Source: Agrypnia vestita
Taxonomy: Eukaryota; Arthropoda; Insecta; Trichoptera; Phryganeidae
Assembly (NCBI GenBank): GCA_016648135.1
Contig: JADDOH010010232.1
Span: 1-64,000 of the forward strand
Length of the DNA stretch: 64,000 bases
Direction of reading: 5' to 3'
This document shows positions 22,116 to 34,231 of this stretch, one piece after another; position 1 is the first letter of the stretch; each line of letters opens with the position of its first letter. The translations under genes were made by a program, and so were the position numbers. Below the pieces are notes generated by a model. The model worked only from the letters and a program-made list of their open reading frames with translations. It did no database searches and was not told where the DNA came from.

Positions 22116-22261
22116 GCAGGAAAAAATCATATCGTTAAAAAAACTAGTATATATTAAACTTCTTCATGAAATACAACTGTTTTGCCAGACGGATAATTTC
22201 ATTAACTGCATTTGATATAATAAGAGTAAAAATACAAAATAAAGTAAAATTTGTGAAAAAT

Positions 22262-22320
22262 CAGCCCTGATGATGGACCCCGCAATGGGGTCCTAAACGT
22301 TGGCCAGAGAGGTCAAATAA
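22262..22320 (+). repeat. Penelope-type hairpin motif
   Basis: CCCTGATGATGGACCCC, a short loop and GGGGTCCTAAACG form a strong stem of seven pairs flanked by CTGATGA and a degenerate GAAAC (TAAAC). This layout is typical of terminal regions of Penelope-like elements, where a hammerhead ribozyme lies. The change of the conserved G before AAAC argues against activity. Confidence 0.5.
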
Positions 22321-22488
22321 ATATGGAAGAATATCCCAGAAAACTATACACAGAAGATAAAATATGTGAGTTTACAGAATTTTAGAAATACTTATTTTTT
22401 GGTTGATTTTATGTAAACTAGGCACAATTAAAAAATAAAATGCAAAGTAAGATATTACATTTCTTATTTATAAAGATAATGAATTTAA

Positions 22489-22681
22489 CAAATTATGAAA
22501 TAAAACACTGAACTTTGTTTTTTTCCACTATTTTATATTTGAGACTTGTTTCACTACATGTTTCGGAAACGTGCATTTCCTTCATCAGGTGAATTAAGAC
22601 TTAAAAATGTAGTATTACAAGTCTCAAATATACAATAGTGGAAAAAAAACAGAGTTCAGTGTTTTATATCATAATTTGTTA
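22489..22681. mobile_element. ~190-bp foldback element with hammerhead-like core
   Basis: Arms of about 72 bases, starting AACAAATTATGAAATAAAAC at 22489 and ending with its near-complement at 22681, pair almost perfectly. The ~46-base loop holds, on the minus strand, CTGATGA (22588-22582), a GGAAA/TTTCC stem and GAAAC (22564-22560). That is a hammerhead core order with one extra A. The arms extend the pairing of the flanking stem. It could be a MITE-like hairpin or two Penelope-type ends joined head to head. Confidence 0.7.
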
Positions 22682-22689
22682 ATGGATTT

Positions 22690-23057
22690 CCACAAAGTTA
22701 ACGCCGAAACATTCAAATAATTAATTTATTCAAAAGATATATAACATGAAAATTGGGGCAGTATTGGATCAATTGAACAAGGTATTTCAACTCACAGTAT
22801 ATTTAAACAATAACTCTGATTAATATTATGAAAAAAATATATTAATTGAAATAAAATATACATTTAAGGAAAACAGTAAAGAAATATATTTATTTAACGA
22901 TTTCAGATGGTTCCAACAATGCTTCATTTTCCTCTGAAAGTAGTCTACTTTTTCACTAAGTTGATTTTCTTAAACTGGATATTATTGGATCAGATGATAT
23001 TAATAAATTAGGGAATATATCCGAATTTGTATTCTTAAAGGGTCTAACTTTTATAGG
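22690..23057. other. AT-rich stretch, nothing recognised
   Basis: No frame, repeat or RNA gene could be supported here. Confidence 0.4.
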
Positions 23058-23270
23058 TAGTCATCGAGGATTACTAATGTAAAATGTACTTAATTTTAGA
23101 TCTTTTGTATCTATACTCTCCAAAATCATATTTTCTATAAATTTATAGGCTATATATATAAATTTATAGATATATCCTATAAAATCTCAAGTCAGTACAT
23201 TATAAATAAGTAATCCTCGATGACTGCATTCAATTTTTTTTTGGATATTGCTGCCTTTGTTTTTATACCC
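23058..23270. mobile_element. MITE with GTCATCGAGGATTACT ends, copy 1
   Basis: GTCATCGAGGATTACTAAT near 23059 faces its complement AGTAATCCTCGATGAC near 23209. The AT-rich interior is itself partly palindromic. Related sequences lie at 35398-35668 and 56517-56590, the flank GGATATTGCTG being shared by all three. Confidence 0.6.
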
Positions 23271-23364
23271 CACATATAATGCAGGTAAATGTCTACTTTT
23301 ACCGAAAATAACGTTTTTACGCAAATAATTGAATTTTCATCCACCTATTTTTACTACTTAGGCA

Positions 23365-23590
23365 TGACGTCATTCGCTATAACCGGTGTTTCAGTTAAAA
23401 TGGTGGATTGCATTTTTTTTACTTTTATTTTATTGAAAATCTTATTAATCTCAATGTGTGTATTAAATCTGGATCATTTTTTAGAATCCTTTTAAATATT
23501 TTCTTATTTCAAAACACTTATTCTTTAATATTGTCACCATGCCCTTTGTGATTGTAAATATAAAATTGTCTATAAAGTCAGCACCATGTA
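23365..23590 (+). repeat. Dispersed repeat, inverted copy of 14790-15010
   Basis: It shares long stretches with the reverse complement of 14790-15010, for example AACCGGTGTTTCAGTTAAAA and CTGGATCATTTTTTAGAATC. The frame at 23289-23495 falls in this repeat and has no independent support. Confidence 0.65.
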
Positions 23591-24110
23591 CTAAAAGTTT
23601 ATGTATACCCCTTGGCATGTTAAACCAATCATACAACCGTATATAGTCTCACAGTTTTCACACAATAATCTTTTAATAATGCGATGTTAATTTTGTATCC
23701 TGAAAATAAGATTTTCAAAATAATTAAAAACCTTTGAACAAGTTCGGAATCAATACCAGTAAGCATATCAGATTTCTTGTAATCATAATTTATTGTAATC
23801 ATCAAATGATTAAATTACTATCGTTTGTATTTCATCCTTCATATTAAGGAATGTCAACAAGGAGTCCCATTTCTTCTCTAAAAAGATTTTAAATGTAGGC
23901 TTTCTTTTCTTTTTATTTATTTTTTGCTTCAGGTACTCAAACTTGACATTTTTTCTATTTAGGCGGTAAGATATATGAATTTTTTAAAGGAAATTTGTAG
24001 TAGGGTTTGTTATATTAATTTTTTTTTTTTACCTATTAAAAGAAATATTAAATTATAATAAATATCATAATACAAAACTTAACAACGTTTAACAAGTAAG
24101 TAATAGTTGA
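23591..24110. other. AT-rich stretch, nothing recognised
   Basis: It contains poly-T tracts near 24018 and no coding frame with recognisable content. Confidence 0.4.
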
Positions 24111-24463
24111 GGCCGGCGCCACACTGAGCATATCTTCCGCCGCATCTTTGATGTCCCGTCAAATCCGAAACCGACTTTAGCAGTCACATACACAATTCCG
24201 CGGCGGATTCAGTCTGTAACAAAGACACTTGCATACGCAGTGGATAGATCCATCGAATGTGGCGCGTTACATTTAAAACATGAGACGCGACGTCGCCTAC
24301 TTTACGTTGACGTAAGTTCCGCGGGCAGAGAACCAAACACACGGTGGATCGATCGATGATCCGCTCAGTGTGTTCGATAAACGCATGTTGTATGGAAATA
24401 AATGTAGCGGCATTCCGCAATATCAAAGACGCGGCGGAAGATACGCTGAGTGTGGTGCCGGCC
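24111..24463. mobile_element. GC-richer ~353-bp MITE with ~35-bp inverted ends
   Basis: The left end GGCCGGCGCCACACTGAGCA and the right end, its near-complement (TGCTGAGTGTGGTGCCGGCC-like, ending 24463), enclose sequence with clearly higher GC than the surroundings. The minus-strand frame 24184-24426 lies wholly inside and resembles nothing I know. No clear target duplication was found, so the superfamily is open. Confidence 0.7.
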
Positions 24464-24480
24464 TTTGACTGTTTAAAACC

Positions 24481-24779
24481 GTTGCTACTACCCGGAATTT
24501 TTTACACTAGTGGTTACTCAAGGTACCTGGGTACTCAACGTAGATGGACGTTCCCACATACATTATTATTTTTTTTTTTAATCTCACAAATTAATATTTA
24601 GACAGTGGTCAAATAGCTTCTCAAAAGGTCACTGCTTCTCATGGCAATGTCCGTCTTCCCTTTATTTCCCTCCCTTTCAAATAATTTAAATAATAGAGAT
24701 CCATGATGATCCAGCATGATGGCGTTTATGAATAAAATTATTTAAACAAAAATGGGTACCCAGGTACCTGGGTAGTAAC
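24481..24779. mobile_element. Possible short MITE with GGTACCTGGGTA ends
   Basis: Inverted stretches GGTTACTCAAGGTACCTGGG (about 24512) and CCCAGGTACCTGGGTAGTAA (about 24759) bound a ~270-300-base AT-rich interior. The ends are imperfect and no target duplication was identified. Confidence 0.35.
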
Positions 24780-25329
24780 ATAAGGGTTAATTCAGTTTTT
24801 AGATTAAATAAAAAACATCACTTTATACATTGACGTATCACTATAAAAATAAATTTTACAAATAAAAGCATTGAAAATAGTATAAACTACTCGCAATAAC
24901 TTTCATTTAAGAAAAAAAAAACAAAAAACTTATTTTGCTTCAAAACGACACATCCTCATGTTCTGGTAGCAAAATTTCAACTGCTGCTGAGCACGGTTGC
25001 CGTGTTGGAAAATGCAGAGTTTGCGATATTGCCAAGTGTATTTGTATAATATTTTACAAAACTTTCAACGTATTATAATAATTTATTTATGCTGTGATAT
25101 TATCATAGTGAAAAAAATTAAAATGACTATGCCTTTTGTATTTTTTTCATGTTAGCGTTGTATAAAACCGTCCACTGTGCCGTGGAGTGATGCGTTACAA
25201 GTATAGTGTCCGCCAGTTAAAGATGCCAAGGCTCATAGGGTGACTATGGTGTAAAAATGCAAAAAATATTTGATTTTTTTTTTTACATTACCACATACCT
25301 ATATTTTCAAAATAATGTTCTTAAATTTA

Positions 25330-25880
25330 GCTTCAGCGTAAAGGACCACTTCAACAAAATAAGGTTGAGAATGACATCGAAAGGAGTGTGAACGCGGGAA
25401 ACAAAGTTAATGGTGCTCTAAATGCAATTACGGCCAAAAAGAATCTCTCAAAGGAAGCAAGACTAGCGGTACATAATGGCGTTCTAGTGCCAACCCTGAT
25501 GTATGGAAGTGAAGCCTGAAATTGGCAAATTAGAAGTGAATGTATTTCTGGCTGTAATGTGGTAGATAGAATAAAGAAAGGGGTGCTGCGATGGTTTGGT
25601 CATGTGGAACGTATGAACGAGGAATGGATGATTAAAAAATATATGAGGTGAGTGCTGAAGGCAACAGGAATAGAGGGCGTACGCAAAAGACCTGGCATGA
25701 TCAGATACTACAAGTATTTGAGGATGGCCCTGTTAAAAGCCTCAACAACCGTAGAACTTGTATGAGAAGATGTATGAATGTGGCCGAAGCAAAAGTGGTA
25801 TGCCGGGATAGAAGAGTGTGGTATTCAATCCTCTCTACCTACCCCTGCGAAGAAATGGCGTGATGGTAAGTAAGTTTTTT
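25330..25880 (+). pseudogene. LINE ORF2 C-terminus, (TTAG)n-tail family, plus-strand copy
   Basis: Translation with frameshifts gives VENDIERSVNAGNKVNGALN, AITAKKNLSKEARLAVHNGV and LVPTLMYGSEA. A longer open stretch (25648-25863) then reads GRTQKTWHDQILQVFEDGPV and MRRCMNVAEAKVVCRDRRVW before the stop. These are the conserved C-terminal blocks of a widespread invertebrate LINE family, after the RT domain. A GATGGTAAGTAAG tail follows. The RT core is missing (5' truncation near 25330) and the early part is frameshifted. Of the copies here it gives the best view of the family's last ~180 codons. Confidence 0.75.
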
Positions 25881-25927
25881 TGTTAGTTAAAGTAGTTAAT
25901 AATTCGACAAAAATAAAATTAATACGG

Positions 25928-26756
25928 CGCACTATGGAAAATTTAGGTCTTTTTCGGACCAAAAGTCAATAACTCTTTTATTTATAAATGTATTTCCATA
26001 AAATTTTGCACACATATAAAATAGTCTATATAGCTTATGAATATCACTTTATCCAACATATTTTGTTTAATTATTAATTATTTATATATTAAAAATAATC
26101 ATGACAAAATTAAAAATAGCTTTCATTTTTATTTATAAAAATGACAGTTTTACTTATATTGTGTTCAAAAACTAATTATGATATTATATAATATAACTAA
26201 TAAATCCATAATCAATAAAGAAAATACAGAAAAACATGAAATGTAAAATGCTTACTCACTTGTCAGATGTCCATGTCAAGTCTGTTCGCTATATCACTTT
26301 AAAAGTTAATTTATTATTAAACTTTGTAGGAAAAGATATAAAATATTATACATTTCTGAAAAGCTCATTATTTAAGAATTTTAGAACAATTAAAATATTT
26401 TTGATTTTATGTTAAAATTTACGTTTAAATGACTAGACAGTAAAATCAGGAAAAAGTTTTTTTTTTAGTTCATCAAGATATTTGTCATTTACCCACGTCT
26501 TCCCACGCTTTACATTTAATGTTAATTTATAGTCAAGATATTAAATAAGAAACATTTATAAAAAATAGATCCAAATAATTGCTAATTTCAAAGTTATTGG
26601 GAAAAATGTGATAACCATTTTAATTACATTATTTTATAAAAATATAAATAAAGTATTTAAAATTATCTCTTTTAAAGCCTTATAGACCATATTATATTTG
26701 TGCAAAATTTTATTGATTTATTGATTTTTGATCCGAAACAGAAATCGACATTCTAA
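25928..26756. mobile_element. AT-rich ~830-bp element with ~100-bp inverted ends
   Basis: The left end (about 25935-26040: TTTTCGGACCAAAAGTCAAT and AAAATTTTGCACACATATAA) and the right end (about 26660-26750: TTGTGCAAAATTTTATTGAT and TTTTTGATCCGAAACAG) are inverted copies. The right arm lacks about 25 bases. Most of the interior is repeated at 27358-28050. There is no coding capacity, so it is non-autonomous. Confidence 0.65.
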
Positions 26757-26764
26757 AGAAAATA

Positions 26765-27309
26765 AAAGGGGGGGAAATTTCGCATATGTAACCCGCCGAG
26801 TCCTAAAAAATAATTTTCCAAATTTTGAGTATGATCGATCGAAAGGTACAGATTTACTTAGAAAATGTATCACGGAAGAGAAGGATTAAAAGAATATGGG
26901 GAAATGTCCCATATATTTCCCAACAAGTCCTTAAAAATAAGTTTCCAAATTTTGAGTCCGATCGGTTAAAAGGAAGAGATTTGCATCGTAAATATTTCAG
27001 GGGAGGGGAAGGGGTAAAAGAATAGGCTGAAAATATCACCTATGTTCCCCGCCGAGTCCTAAAGAATAAGTTTCCAAATTTTGATTCCGATCGGTCAAAC
27101 GGTACAGATTTGCATCGAAAATATGTCAGAGGGAGGTGAAGGGGTATGAGAATAGGGAGGAAATGTTACCTATGTTACCCGCCGGGTCCTAAAGCATAAG
27201 TATGCAAAATTTGAATCGAATCGGACAAACGGTGTGGATTTGTATAGAGAACAGACAGAGAGACAGACGGACAGAAAGACAGACAGACATTGAGTTTTAT
27301 AGGTATAGA
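26765..27309 (-). mobile_element. Helitron-type tandem-array repeat, copy C
   Basis: About four ~115-bp units of the family at 10782-12115 end in (CAGA)n and TTTTATAGGTATAGA at 27309, giving TCTATACC after an A on the minus strand. The 3' CTAG end is missing. It sits exactly between two copies of an AT-rich element. The short frames at 26825-27039 on both strands come from the repeat. Confidence 0.65.
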
Positions 27310-27344
27310 TATTTTTTTTCATTTCGTACAATATATTAAATATA

Positions 27345-28092
27345 TTAAAAATAATCGTTTAATATATTAAAAATAATCGTGACAAAATTAAAAATTGCTT
27401 TCATTTTTATTTATAAAAATGACAATTTTACTTATATTGTGTTCAAAAACTAATTATAATATTATATAATATAACTAATAAATCCATAATCAATAAAGAA
27501 AATACAGAAAAACATGAAATGTAAAATGCTTACTCACTTGTCAGATGTCCATGTCAAGTCTGTTCGCTATATCACTTTAAAAGTTAATTTATTATTAAAC
27601 TTTGTAGGAAAAGATATAAAATATTATACATTTCTGAAAAGCTCATTATTTAAGAATTTTAGAACAATTAAAATATTTTTGATTTTATGTTAAAATTTAC
27701 GTTTAAATGACTAGATAGTAAAATCAGGAAAAAGTTTTATTTTTTTTAGTTTATCGAGACGTTTGTCAATTACTCACGTCTTCCCACGCTTTGCATTTAA
27801 TGTTAGTTTATAGTCTAGATATTTATAAGAAACATTTATAAAAATTAGTTCCAAATGTTTCTTATTTCGAAGTTATTGGGAAAAATGTCATGAATGACCA
27901 TTTTTTATATTTTCATTAACTATTTTAAATACATTATTATATCAAAATATAAATGTGTTATTCCAAATTATCCTATTTGAAGCCTTATAGGCTACATTAT
28001 ATTTGTGCAAAAGTTTATTAATATATTTAGAGAAATAAAACAGTTATAATTTTTGATCCAAAACAGGCCTCGGTTTTCCATAATAGTATAAA
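27345..28092. repeat. Second copy of the AT-rich element (direct repeat of 26090-26750)
   Basis: Sequence from about 27358, through GTCAGATGTCCATGTCAAGT, to the inverted end at about 28060-28092 (TTTTTGATCC, TTTTCCATAATAGT) repeats 26090-26750 at high identity. Its left inverted end is missing. Confidence 0.75.
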
Positions 28093-28250
28093 AAACGAGT
28101 TCTATTTCGGATCAAAAATAATAACTCTTTTATTTCTCTAAATATATTAATAAAATTTTGCACAAATATAATGTAGCCTATAATGCTTCAAGTATGACAA
28201 TTTGGAATAACACATTTATATTTTGATATAATAAATAATGTATTAAGTTT
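28093..28250. repeat. Third, partial, inverted copy of the AT-rich element end
   Basis: Starting at about 28093, TTTCGGATCAAAAATAATAA, TTTTGCACAAATATAATGTA and the following bases form an inverted copy of 27925-28080. Together they make an almost perfect foldback with arms of about 140 bases. Confidence 0.7.
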
Positions 28251-29925
28251 AAAAATAAACAAATTTAAATATAATTTAATTAATAACCATAATATTATTG
28301 ATAAATATTGAAAATAGATAATCGAGAATAATTCTGATTTTCCAAGCTTTGATTTTTTACCCAATTATGCAAAAAATATATCTCATGAATCCAAATGTAG
28401 TTTAAAAATATATATTTGCTTTCTTCCGTTCTTGCAAAAAAAAATTTTTATATAATTCTTACGCTGGGTCGCAAACATAATTTATTTGAAGGCGCGTTCT
28501 GCAAATATTGTGAATTGCCTGCTTTATATAAAATGTGGATACCTTTCTAAGCTGTGAGGGTCCAAAAAAACAACTTTCTTGAAATTAAATATTTTTGAGA
28601 TTTCAATTTTAGCGCGTAGTCATGGCCGCCATCTTTCCTTAACATCTATTGCCACACTCTGACCTCCGTATGTCACTATCCGCATCACGTATGTACACTA
28701 GATTACTACAAATTTATTACATATAATGGTGGTTCAGTTCACTATTATTTATAAAATGAGTATTAAAAACTCCTCCTAAGACGGTGCAAAAGGATTGTGA
28801 AAAATTATTTCAATAATTACATAGCCTACAGAAGAGCATTATTCAACAGTATCCCAATTTTCAACTTTTTGTCAGTAAAAGTATTTTAGTACTTTTTAAA
28901 ATGTACCATTAGGAAAAAAACTCACATGTCAACTAAACTCGTTTGTTTCAAAGAAAACATGACACTTCATATATTATACAAATTATTCATTAGCATTATT
29001 CTTATCAATATTTTGAAGCACGACATCAATCTTGCACTATAAACTACTTAAAACACAAAAAACCCACTTTTTGCGTTTTAAGAGATTTATAATAACTTCT
29101 TAAAAATTATAATAAATTTATAATAATAATATAAAGTGTATAATGAGTTAAGATAAATATATGGTAAACGTGTAAGGAAGTTTTAAAGGGTGGTCACAGG
29201 GCTTATGACCAGTATGAGCTGGCTTAAGTAATTACTTTATACGATGCAACGTCATCCGTCCACCGTAAGAACATCCACATATTTTAAATTATTATTTTAT
29301 GTTGCATGTATGTTCTAAATCTGTATTCTTTCAAATATTTGAAGACGCTATGCTAGAGACACATACAATCCTTCTCATGATGTAGTTCATTTAGATTTCA
29401 CCGCTGGTAATGATATCTCTATATTTTTTAAATGGAATATTAAGGAATATTATTTTTAATGTAGGTACTTATATATGATATTCTTCTGAATTATTTGGCA
29501 AATACATTATAATACGCTGAGAAATATATTTTTTTAACGCCTTTAACATACCAGTATATAGTAGGGGCGTGCAGTGAGAACAAGAAGCATAACTTTTTCC
29601 TAAACATATATTTAGAAAAAAAAAATCAGAGGTATATCTCGTACTATTCCTATCAGAATAATTAATGTTATTCAGATTTTAATATTATTATACTGCCAGA
29701 TAAATATTTAATTTTGATTTTTTCCAAATATGCGTTTAAATGAAAATCGTGCTTCTTGCTATCACTGCATGCCCCTGGTATGTATTATACAGGTCATAAG
29801 CCCTGTAGTCAAACTATAAATCCATATACGTTTCCTATACAAATAGCTTCTTCTCTATGAGAATCCTTGGAGCTCTCGTTGGAGCTACTCTAGTACAATT
29901 AATGCATATTTAGCTTATTTTATTT
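28251..29925. other. AT-rich stretch, no gene recognised
   Basis: A less AT-rich patch near 28600-28700 does not give a convincing frame. No repeat from elsewhere in the window was recognised here. Confidence 0.4.
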
Positions 29926-30560
29926 TATTTATTCATGGACAAGTAACAGTACATATAAAAATCAGATTATTTTTGATTATTAAATAGTAAAAAGACCATC
30001 TTACAATTTTCCACAGAATTAATATGTTATGTATTAACATACAGCAACAATAATTTAAGTTATACAAAAAAAAAAACAAAAAAGTAAAAGTTTTAAAGTT
30101 TTAAGTTACAAACAAACTATGAAAGTCAAGGAACTAAAGGTAAAAAGAGAATCAGGAATGGATATGAAAAGGAAAGATCTACTCAGCAAAAAGAGAAAGA
30201 GATAAGAAGAAAAAGAAGTGCAAAATATATATATTAATAATATATATATATATATTATATTATATAATATAGATATATATAGATCTATATAATATATATT
30301 ATATATCATAAAGATATCTGATAAATACATCTGCTATTATATACGAGGTCTGGACAAAAGAAAAAAGATGGATTAAGAAAGGGAAAAAAAAAATTATGAC
30401 TGAGGTGAATATCCAAGAGTTTTAAATTCATAGATTGATTAATTGAAGAGATCCAAGTCACTGAATATAGTGTTGAATAAATTAGACGAGCGATATATAA
30501 ACGAGTTTTGCCAGGAGTATTACAGTGTGAAAAGCTCAAGCCCAAACACATTGTAATACC
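29926..30560 (-). repeat. Retroelement 3' region, minus-strand copy
   Basis: It matches 30700-31335 in inverse orientation, for example CAGGAATGGATATGAAAAGG versus CTTTTCTATCCATTCCTGAT, and the AAGTTATTGTTGCTATATG region. Together the two make a ~1.4-kb foldback with a ~150-base centre. (TA)n runs at 30220-30310 interrupt it. The short frames on the minus strand here are AT-rich artefacts. Confidence 0.7.
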
Positions 30561-30699
30561 AACAACGGGAAATGAAGCTCACGGTTTTGACCTGCATTTC
30601 CCATCGTACTCACATCTGTAACGTAGATTCCGCGACCTTCTTTAACATTACACCCCTGGTTAATCCATTAATTATAATTCTTCATCAACTACCTACTTC

Positions 30700-31335
30700 T
30701 AAGATTGACTGCCCGGTACTGCTGCAGCGCATCCCCCTGAGAGTACCCGGAAGTTCCACTAGATCGGTCAAGACCTTGAGCATTTCACATTGCAATACCA
30801 ACTCCCGGCAAAATTGTTTTTATATACTATATATAATAAGCTTAACTCTTTAATATTCCTTCTTTTTGCCAGACTTGGTATACGTAATATTTATCTTGTA
30901 TCTTTCTTTAATTCATCTTTTTTCTTTTGTCCACACCTCGTAGATGATATATATACCTATATTATATATATATCTTTTAGATATATTAGATATTATGAGA
31001 GACATATTTATAAAATATACCCCTAATATATATGCAGATGTATTGATTACATGTTTTTATGCTATATATGTATCTTTTGCGCTTTATATTCTTCTGATCT
31101 CTTCCATTTTTTACTAAGTAGATCTGCCCTTTTCTATCCATTCCTGATTCCCCTTTTACCTTTAATTCTTTGACTTTTATGGTCTGTTCTTAACTTAAAC
31201 CTTTCACTTTTTTATTTGTTTGTATAACTTAAGTTATTGTTGCTATATGTTAATACATAACATGTTAATTCTGTGGAAACTTGTAAGATGGTCTTCTGAT
31301 TTTTATATGTGCTGTTAGTTTCCCATAAATGAATA
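30700..31335 (+). repeat. Retroelement 3' region, plus-strand copy
   Basis: It starts near TAAGATTGACTGCCCGGTAC and contains CTGCAGCGCATCCCCCTGAG and ACTAGATCGGTCAAGACC. It runs to an (AAT)n-like tail at 31332-31347. The same module recurs at 40911-42400. A microsatellite tail suggests the 3' end of a non-LTR element; there is no coding part to confirm it. Confidence 0.6.
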
Positions 31336-31560
31336 ATAATAATAAAAAAGCAATCTGTAGGTAAGGTTTTCCAATAAAGCATGTCTATCGAATGTAAAGG
31401 AATCGTATGTACGCACATTTACCCAAGACACGAACCATTCGATCCTTATATTCGATTATTTAAAGGTAGACTAATAATAATAATCGCCACCAGAGTTGCC
31501 TTAGACTCAAAAATAAATCTGCCACTGGTGATGGTGAATATCTTAAAAGTACTTTGAATA

Positions 31561-31715
31561 CTAGCCGTACACCTATGAAAGATCTCGGGAGATAATAATA
31601 ATTAATAACGACCTTGCATAATCGCGCAACATGAGCTGCGCTCTGCATGTCACACTCTAATTAGCTGAAGCTCCAGCAATTTACGGACTGACTACGAAAT
31701 TGTTATATTAAGATA
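31561..31715 (-). mobile_element. Helitron-type 3' end, second family, copy 1
   Basis: Minus-strand end ...ACGGCTAG before T at 31561. The ~150-base interior, with AATAATTAATAACGACCTTG and GCATAATCGCGCAACATGAG, matches 35175-35340. The far (TC) end was not located. The family is inferred from the CTAG|T terminus only. Confidence 0.45.
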
Positions 31716-33360
31716 TCTGTTTGGGTTTGCGTTTACTGGTTAATTTTTGTTGTACCTTGATAGATTACATTAATTTTTTTTCATTATAAATCATTTTCAA
31801 CATCGAAAAATTGAAAACAACGTTCGTGGCCGCGCACTGGCCAAAAATGACCGCAAAACGGACCTATAGAATACAAGTGAATGCAAAGAAAATGGCCACT
31901 CAATAGCTTTCAATGCTGAACACCAACTAGCAAAAGCATTATTACACTATATTACTGTGAATAACGGATGATGGTGTTTGAAGCATGCAATGCGATTAAA
32001 AATTTCAAAAATGAATAAATCCAAAACTTTTACTTACCAATTAAATTTGTACAAGCATGAAAAATGTAGATTTCAGAATCTGTAACTGTCTGAAATGAAT
32101 AAATCGTACATTTTATGAAATTAACTAAAGAACAATCTTTATTCCATCAAAAAAATTCTGGAAAAATATATTAAAAGCGCGGATCCGAATTTTTTAAATA
32201 ATCTATATATATAGGTCGCAAGTGTACTTTATACAGAAAAAAGAAAATATGTGAATACTTATAAGAATAAATTAATTAAGGTAAGGAATCCGAATATTTT
32301 TTTAGTTTAATGAAAGTAAATTGCTTTCGGGATCATATTTATTTAATAAACTGTTACACTCATAAAGAATGGTACAATTATGTGGTTTAACAAACATTTA
32401 TTAAACTCTTTTAGTTGAGATAGTGAACATTTAACATCGAATAATGAGTGAATAAACATGGTATGTTCTACATATTCACTTAAACATCGAAAGAATGCTA
32501 ACATTTACCTCCCTATTTTTGAATATAATATTAAATGATTTCATCTTTCTACTTCATATTTAAAAAGTAATATTAATTTCCACATTATTTATATACTTAT
32601 AATTTAATTTATAGAGTTAACTAAATAAAGTCACAAAAATTTCAAACTTATATATAATGTATGCACACAATTTGATATGAAATATATTTTTTATTATATT
32701 AGGAAGAAATCTTTTTATTTTTAATGAATGAAATAAATATAAACTATTCTACAGCACAATATTCAATAACAATTGGTCATTAAATTAAAGGTTGTCAATT
32801 TTCTACGATTTAATATTAAATTTATTCTAATATCTTCAATATTGTAAAATTACATCGACAATATTTTTTATAGTTTTTATGTAGAAAATTTTTAATTACA
32901 TACCTATTTACAAATTCTATAATTAAAAAATGATTTTTTAAATATTATTTTAGCCAATTTATGTAGCCAAGTGATTTGATGGATCCATCTTTGGAACCAG
33001 AGATTTTATGCAGATATAAAATCTTGTAACTATCCAAATTAAATATGTTATTTTAAAACCACGCTTTGCGTTATGTAAAAAAATATATAAATATATGACG
33101 GTTCAAAATATTTTCATATTCATATCTGTCTAAAAAATTATATACTCACTGAATTTTGGAAACGGTCATTCATTTAATATTAATTTTCCTGATACGACTT
33201 TAAGCAGTAGAAAGTGAGTGTATGTTGTATCTGATTTATAACATATTGTAATTATAATGTGTTTTTTTTTCATTGCGACATGTGTAAAAATGCACCATAC
33301 AGACAGTGAATGGCCTTTTCCTGGCAGCCATGGTGTGCTAAATTGCTGCTGCGTTGCACT
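31716..33360. other. AT-rich stretch, no gene recognised
   Basis: No frame longer than about 60 codons carries a family signature. No RNA gene or inter-element repeat was noticed. Confidence 0.4.
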
Positions 33361-33368
33361 ACAATATA

Positions 33369-33464
33369 GCATGGTTGCCATGTAGCATTAAATCCTGGCA
33401 GTAAATGTTTAGGCCCGCATGGTTGCCATGTAGCATTAAATCCTGGCAGTAAATGTTTAGGCCC
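33369..33464. repeat. 48-bp tandem duplication
   Basis: GCATGGTTGCCATGTAGCAT starts identical 48-base units at 33369 and 33417. The minus-strand frame across it reads the same 16 residues twice because of this duplication. Confidence 0.9.
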
Positions 33465-34231
33465 GATATGGGAGCTTTCAAACAATTTCATCGGGCGTGC
33501 TTCTGATTTGAAATTTGTTCCCCTCTGGTGGTTTTACTATTGACTTATGAGCTGGAACTAATTAAAATTAACAAAGCAGTTTCGCGTTACTTTTGATAAG
33601 TGATACTTACTTCTCGTAGTTTCTGTATTCTATTGGGAATATTATTTGGATCATCAATATCGTCTACAAAACAAAGATAATTCAAATAATCACAATTTAT
33701 GATATTATAAATGCGTTTATTAATTTATGATAATTTGACTGCGTTCCTCCCTCTCAGACTATCTTTCATTGTTCAACCTCTTTCTTGATAGAGAAACAAC
33801 GAGACAATTTAAAAATTGATGTGCACTCACACCTACATATGGGTATAGTAAGTATGTACATTTTTAGTACTAAGACAAATAATACAATCATCACTTTACA
33901 CAGCTTCCTCAACTTTCAACATGAAATCTACTTAATTTAAAATAAATATCAAATATTATTTACATTTCATTTAAAGGGCTTACAGTATTTGTTTACATAC
34001 GTTGACATAGTCATTTTGTACAAGAAACAAAAATCTACTATGAAATAGTACCGCTGTTTCCAAATTATTCTGATAACGGGCGACACGACTTTTTTTTCCA
34101 CTTTTAGTTTTAATTTTATCCAAATAATTAAAATGTGAATTACATGATTTGGATTTATAAACCATTAACTCAATAATAATGTCAAAAAATGCTGTGTTTT
34201 GTAATTTGTATATTTATTGTATATTTTACTC
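33465..34231. other. AT-rich stretch, nothing recognised
   Basis: No supported coding, RNA or repeat feature. The minus-strand frame at 33980-34165 has no domain. Confidence 0.4.
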
